A stretch of 9,717 bases of DNA, from contig JAKLEF010000057.1 in NCBI GenBank assembly GCA_022703195.1, positions 1-9,717 on the forward strand, read 5' to 3'. Of the stretch, positions 6,838 to 9,717 are shown piece by piece (within the stretch, counting starts at the first letter, position 1; every line of letters begins with the position of its first letter). The notes under the pieces were generated by a model that saw only the letters and a program-made list of their open reading frames with translations, was not told where the DNA came from and did no database searches. A program made the translations under genes and the position numbers. This DNA is from Candidatus Fermentibacterota bacterium (GTDB lineage Bacteria; Fermentibacterota; Fermentibacteria; Fermentibacterales; Fermentibacteraceae).

Positions 6838-7292
6838 CCCGTCGCTCCGCCTTCCGGCGCGCCGGGAGCAGGGTCTTCGGCATCCTCGAAGTCGATCCGC
6901 CAGTCGAGCGGGGCGGCAGCCCTGAGCATGGCCGACACGCCGCAGTACTTCTCCTGGGAGAGCTCGACTGCCCTGCGGATCTTCTCCACCGGCAGCCCGT
7001 GCCCTCCGAAAACGTATCTGAGGGAGATCCTCCCGAAGACGGACGGGTATCCGTCGGTGAGCGGAGCGGATGCCTCGAGCCGGAAGGTGAAGCCCTCAAC
7101 CCTCATCTTGGCTAGGATGGAGACCACGTCCATGCCCGTGCAGCCTATGAGCCCGGAGAGCAGAAGCGCCTTGGGCCTCGGACCCGCATCGGCACCTCCG
7201 GAGTCGCCGGGGGCGTCGAGTATGAAGGCATGCCCGTCCTGCTCGATCTCGAAGGCCATGCCACCCAGCCACCTGCCAGTCGATCCAGCCAT
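6834..7292 (-). CDS. OsmC/Ohr-family protein
   Basis: A 152-residue OsmC-like protein. The two family cysteines are present: C51 in LSGLIGCTGMDVVSIL (45-60) and C117 in LSQEKYCGVSAML (111-123). These are the peroxidatic and resolving positions used by OsmC/Ohr thiol peroxidases on organic hydroperoxides. The N-terminal strand region GGMAFEIEQDGHAFILDAP (10-28) also fits. The glycine/proline-rich tail after about residue 138 is not part of the fold. It is first in a four-gene operon and its stop overlaps the GATase start as ATGA. The ATG at 7292 has a G-rich stretch (GGGGGCC) just upstream; M12 is a possible inner start but would remove the first strand. The YhfA/OsmC subgroup sometimes has no proven peroxidase role, so activity is inferred from the cysteine pair. 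Confidence 0.87.
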   Translation of the reverse strand: MAGSTGRWLGGMAFEIEQDGHAFILDAPGDSGGADAGPRPKALLLSGLIGCTGMDVVSILAKMRVEGFTFRLEASAPLTDGYPSVFGRISLRYVFGGHGLPVEKIRRAVELSQEKYCGVSAMLRAAAPLDWRIDFEDAEDPAPGAPEGGATG

Positions 7293-7336
7293 CCGGCCCC
7301 CATTGCGTGAAGACTCGCGTTCTGGAATACTCGTCG

Positions 7337-7365
7337 ATACTCATAACACGGAGGTCCGCGGTCAA
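7337..7365 (-). promoter_or_regulatory. Candidate promoter of the osmC-pepD-DUF4954 operon
   Basis: On the minus strand TTGACC (7365-7360, five of six -35 bases) is followed after 17 bp by GAGTAT (7342-7337, three of six -10 bases). The transcript would begin near 7330, about 38 bases before the OsmC ATG. The -35 touches the ATG of the divergent radical SAM gene, so the two units would share a 72-bp control region. The -10 is weak. Confidence 0.3.
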
Positions 7366-8387
7366 TGCTCCTGCGCAGGGTCGTCAGGCGCCTGGTCCGC
7401 AGGTCGACGCGCTTCCCGTGGATCGTCCCCGCCCTCCCGAGGCCCCTGACCGTCAGGATGGACACCACGAACCGGTGCAACCTGCGCTGTTCCATGTGCC
7501 CCATGAGGCTGTCCGACCTGGATCCCGACCGCGTCTGGATGGACATGGAGGATTCCCTTTTCGGCCGCATAGCCTCCGAAGTCTTCCCCGGGGCGTCGTC
7601 GGTCTCCCTCTCGTGCGGGGCCGAACCGCTCTGCAACCCGTCCTTCCCATCCCACCTGGAATCCCTCTACAGGGCAGACGTGCCCTGCCGGGAGATGGTG
7701 ACGAACGGCCTCCTGCTCACGGGGGAAAGGCTCGACGCAGTGCTCCGGCACCCTCCTACGACACTGACGGTGTCCGTCGACGGGGCTACGGAGGAGACCC
7801 ACGCGGCCATCAGGGGCGGGTGCGACCTGGGTGTCGTGATAAGGAACCTCCGGGCCCTCGCGCAGGGCAGGAAGGCCCGCGGCGGGAGCATCCCGCACGT
7901 CGCCTTCAGCACCACGCTCCAGCGCAGGAATCTGCCGGAACTGCCAGGCATAGTGGCATTGGCGGCTGACTGCGGAGCCGAGACCGTGAACGTGAATCTG
8001 CTCGTCCCGTACGAAGGCCTCGGAATGGCCGGCGAGGCGGTCGATCCTTCGGATCCTCTCCTGGCCGACACGATGGATCGTGCCGGGCGCGCAGCTGCCG
8101 GGCTCGGGGTGGGCCTCCACCGGGCCGGCTCCGCCTCGCCCGGCCCGGACTGCCGCTACTCGAGGTCATGGGTCTTCATCGCCCCGGACGGCAAGGTGTT
8201 CCCCTGTCCCTACTGGAATCTGGGCGATCCCGTCGGCGACCTGTCCGTGTCCAGCTTCAGGGATGTGTGGAGGGGCACCGCCTGGGAGAGGCTGAGGGCG
8301 CGCCTGGCCGGGGGGGTCTTCGAGGGGGTGTGCGCATCGTGCCCGGAGATCGAGGGCGCGTCGCGCGGCGAGATCAGCAAGGTGTGA
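7365..8387 (+). CDS. Radical SAM/SPASM domain enzyme
   Basis: A 340-residue radical SAM protein. After a basic, amphipathic N-terminus (1-20), the cluster motif CNLRCSMC supplies C38, C42 and C45, which bind the 4Fe-4S cluster that cleaves S-adenosylmethionine. CGAEP (84-88) stands at the GGEP position that contacts SAM. MVTNGLLLT (111-119) and VSVDGATEETHAAIRGG (136-152) are typical of the SPASM group. The C-terminus has a SPASM/twitch-like domain with C263, C281 in PDGKVFPCPYW (274-284), and C323 with C326 in CASC, enough for one auxiliary 4Fe-4S cluster. Relatives modify peptides, proteins or small molecules, and the substrate here is unknown. No short precursor-peptide gene is visible next to it. 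GGAGG (7350-7354) lies ten bases before the ATG. It is divergent from the osmC operon and ends one base before the convergent exported-protein gene. Confidence 0.87.
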   Translation: MLLRRVVRRLVRRSTRFPWIVPALPRPLTVRMDTTNRCNLRCSMCPMRLSDLDPDRVWMDMEDSLFGRIASEVFPGASSVSLSCGAEPLCNPSFPSHLESLYRADVPCREMVTNGLLLTGERLDAVLRHPPTTLTVSVDGATEETHAAIRGGCDLGVVIRNLRALAQGRKARGGSIPHVAFSTTLQRRNLPELPGIVALAADCGAETVNVNLLVPYEGLGMAGEAVDPSDPLLADTMDRAGRAAAGLGVGLHRAGSASPGPDCRYSRSWVFIAPDGKVFPCPYWNLGDPVGDLSVSSFRDVWRGTAWERLRARLAGGVFEGVCASCPEIEGASRGEISKV

Positions 8388-8388
8388 C

Positions 8389-8895
8389 TCAGGGGAAGCT
8401 GTTCAGACCGAGGAATCCCGTGACCATCCAGGCCCCGTCGTGGAGGTCGAGTATCGCCTCCGATTCTAGGGTGAAGCCTCCCGATGTCGCGAAGACCAGC
8501 GGGACCACCGCCCTGTCGCCGTCGTAGGACGGCTCCCCGACAGTCATCTCGTATGGGAGATACCGCGCAGCCATGACCGGGAGCGCCACTGTCCGCTTCA
8601 GGTATTCCCGGGAGTCCCAGTCATCGAGTTCATCGACACCGGCGGCGTAGCCGGCCGAGGCCAGCCTGGCGGCAACCCCGTCGGGGTCGGATTCGGCGGT
8701 CTGCTTCAGGGCGTCGAGCATGGTCTCCACCATTGAGAGGGCCTCATCGGATATGAGCGAGTCCACCGCCGTGGAATCGCCCGTCCTGAGGGCCGAGAAG
8801 AAGGCTTCGACAACGGGGCCGGGGTCGGTGTCGGCCGCCGATGCAGGCAGAGCTGCGATCATCAGGCTTGTGACGATGCCGGACATCGATCTCAT
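8389..8895 (-). CDS. Small exported protein, NTF2-like/DUF4878-like
   Basis: A 168-residue protein with an N-terminal signal peptide: a short basic start, a hydrophobic run (about 5-16) and an ASA-A-like signal peptidase I site near residue 20. The mature part begins with VVEAFFSALRTGDSTAVDSLIS (28-49), which resembles the first helix of NTF2-like or DUF4878 domains. It ends with alternating strand-like segments (RAVVPLVFATSGGFTLESEA and AWMVTGFLGL). No catalytic motif or cysteine is seen in the mature part, so a role in ligand binding or cell-envelope upkeep is only a guess. ATG at 8895 is preferred over an in-frame ATG at 8955 because it gives a proper signal peptide and lies downstream of the candidate promoter; the ribosome site is weak. 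It converges on the radical SAM gene with a one-base gap, so transcription from the two may interfere. Confidence 0.7.
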   Translation of the reverse strand: MRSMSGIVTSLMIAALPASAADTDPGPVVEAFFSALRTGDSTAVDSLISDEALSMVETMLDALKQTAESDPDGVAARLASAGYAAGVDELDDWDSREYLKRTVALPVMAARYLPYEMTVGEPSYDGDRAVVPLVFATSGGFTLESEAILDLHDGAWMVTGFLGLNSFP

Positions 8896-8926
8896 GGCCA
8901 CCGCCCGTCGGGTGATTCCCTGATGG

Positions 8927-8955
8927 ACTATAGGCCGCGGAGCACGGGGCTGCAA
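8927..8955 (-). promoter_or_regulatory. Candidate promoter of the exported-protein gene
   Basis: On the minus strand TTGCAG (8955-8950) is followed after exactly 17 bp by TATAGT (8932-8927, five of six -10 bases). The transcript would start near 8920 and give a 25-base leader before the ATG at 8895. It lies in the 63-bp gap just after the peptidase T stop, so the exported protein can be expressed apart from peptidase T. It also argues against translation starting at 8955. Confidence 0.5.
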
Positions 8956-8958
8956 GCT

Positions 8959-9717
8959 CTAGCCGCGCTCCGCCCACACCCCGAGAGTCTGTACCGTCAT
9001 GTCGCGGGCGAGTTCCATGCCCCTCTCGGAGATCCACTCCTCCCTGGAGTGGAAGAGTTCTCCTCCTGTAGGGAGGTTCACGCAGGGAAGGCCCATGAAG
9101 GAGAGCCTGGAGCCGTCGGTGCCGCCCCTTATCGCTCCCTCCCTGCACTCCACACCTGCCCTCGAGGCCCCCTCCAGAGCGTACTCCACGGGCCTCCTGT
9201 CCTTCCCCAGGATCTCGGACGGGTTCCGGTACTGCTCCTTCAGGGTGAGGACTATCTCGGAACCGGGGTGCTTGAGGGCCATGTAGTCCCTCAGGCCCTG
9301 CATCCTGGCGCGCCTGGCATCGATGCCGGCAGAGGTGAAGTCCCTCAGGATCATCTTCACGCGGGCATCGGAGGAGGTCCCGGAGATGTGGAGCGGGTAG
9401 TCGTAGCCATCCATGCCCCTGCTGTTCTCCGGCATCTCCTCGGTCTTCAGGGCGCATACGATCTCGGAGGCGATCCTGGCGGCGTTCACCATCAGCCCGT
9501 ACGCGCTTCCGGGATGGACCTGGCGGCCCCTGATGCGCCATTCCGCGCTCCAGGCGTTGAAGGTGGCGGTCTCAATCTCTCCGATCACGCCGCCGTCGAC
9601 GGTGTAGGCGAAATCAGCCCCGAACCTCCCCACGTCGAAGTTCTCGACTCCGCGGCCCACCTCCTCGTCGGGGGTGAATGCGGCCACCATGCGGGGCCTG
9701 GGGACGGACGGATCGGC
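8959..9717 (-). CDS. pepT: Peptidase T (tripeptide aminopeptidase, M20B), C-terminal part
   Basis: The last 252 residues of a peptidase T, cut by the right edge of the window; about 155 N-terminal residues are missing compared with the usual 410 or so. The frame continues through 9717 without a start being needed, and VPRPRMVAAFTPDEEVGRG matches the family just before its catalytic Glu-Glu pair in TPDEE. Further family blocks are FGADFAYTVDGG (with the metal-binding Asp), the HPGSAYGLMVNA block, ILRDF, RGGTDGSRLSFMGLPCVNL and the final metal His in GELFHSREEW. It removes the N-terminal residue from tripeptides in the cytosol using two zinc ions. The TAG stop is followed by the promoter of the next gene, so they need not be co-transcribed. 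The ligand from the first metal motif (HxD) lies outside the window and cannot be checked. Confidence 0.92.
   Translation of the reverse strand, partial: ADPSVPRPRMVAAFTPDEEVGRGVENFDVGRFGADFAYTVDGGVIGEIETATFNAWSAEWRIRGRQVHPGSAYGLMVNAARIASEIVCALKTEEMPENSRGMDGYDYPLHISGTSSDARVKMILRDFTSAGIDARRARMQGLRDYMALKHPGSEIVLTLKEQYRNPSEILGKDRRPVEYALEGASRAGVECREGAIRGGTDGSRLSFMGLPCVNLPTGGELFHSREEWISERGMELARDMTVQTLGVWAERG

Noticed and set aside
8896..8955. ATG at 8955 as start of the exported protein
   Set aside because: It would lie upstream of the predicted transcript start and bury the signal peptide behind 20 extra residues.

Overview
The window is GC-rich, densely coded bacterial DNA with a strong G/C bias at third codon positions. 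It contains no rRNA, tRNA, CRISPR array or insertion sequence that I can see. The gene content is a class I fumarate hydratase alpha-type protein, two M20 metallopeptidases, a DUF4954 beta-helix protein, an OsmC protein and a radical SAM/SPASM enzyme. This suggests an uncultured, probably anaerobic or peptide-using bacterium. From what I know of the family, DUF4954 is most common in Bacteroidota, Spirochaetota and related FCB-type phyla, so a high-GC relative such as Fermentibacterota is possible. That placement is inference only.

Layout. (1) At the left edge (1-158) lies an unrecognised open + frame that runs off the window and meets (2) a minus-strand fumarate hydratase class I alpha/N-terminal-type gene (159-1025). 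(3) A 169-bp divergent spacer holds a candidate promoter overlapped by an SmtB/ArsR-like palindrome. (4) This precedes a two-gene plus-strand metal-resistance operon: an SO_0444/DUF318-type efflux permease with a C-terminal heavy-metal-associated (HMA) domain, then an overlapping ArsR/SmtB regulator with a complete alpha-5 metal site. (5) Converging on it is a four-gene minus-strand operon (7292 down to 2803): osmC-like, a class I glutamine amidotransferase, pepD-type M20 dipeptidase and DUF4954. Its genes are joined by ATGA, GTGA and 23-nt overlaps. (6) Divergent from osmC is a plus-strand radical SAM/SPASM gene (7365-8387). (7) One base beyond its stop is the convergent end of a small exported protein (8389-8895, minus) that has its own candidate promoter. 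(8) The right edge carries the C-terminal part of peptidase T (8959-9717, minus, cut by the window).

How the genes work together. The permease and regulator form a self-contained metal efflux unit: metal (probably Zn, possibly Cu or Cd) would release the regulator from the palindrome and de-repress both genes. PepD and PepT together suggest cytosolic breakdown of di- and tripeptides, but they are in separate transcription units. The translational coupling of pepD with DUF4954, a GATase and OsmC is the least explained arrangement here. I did not find a convincing new defence, mobile or peptide-natural-product system. The items most worth a second look are the regulator/operator/permease set, the DUF4954 operon, and the lone and slightly divergent fumarase alpha-type gene.
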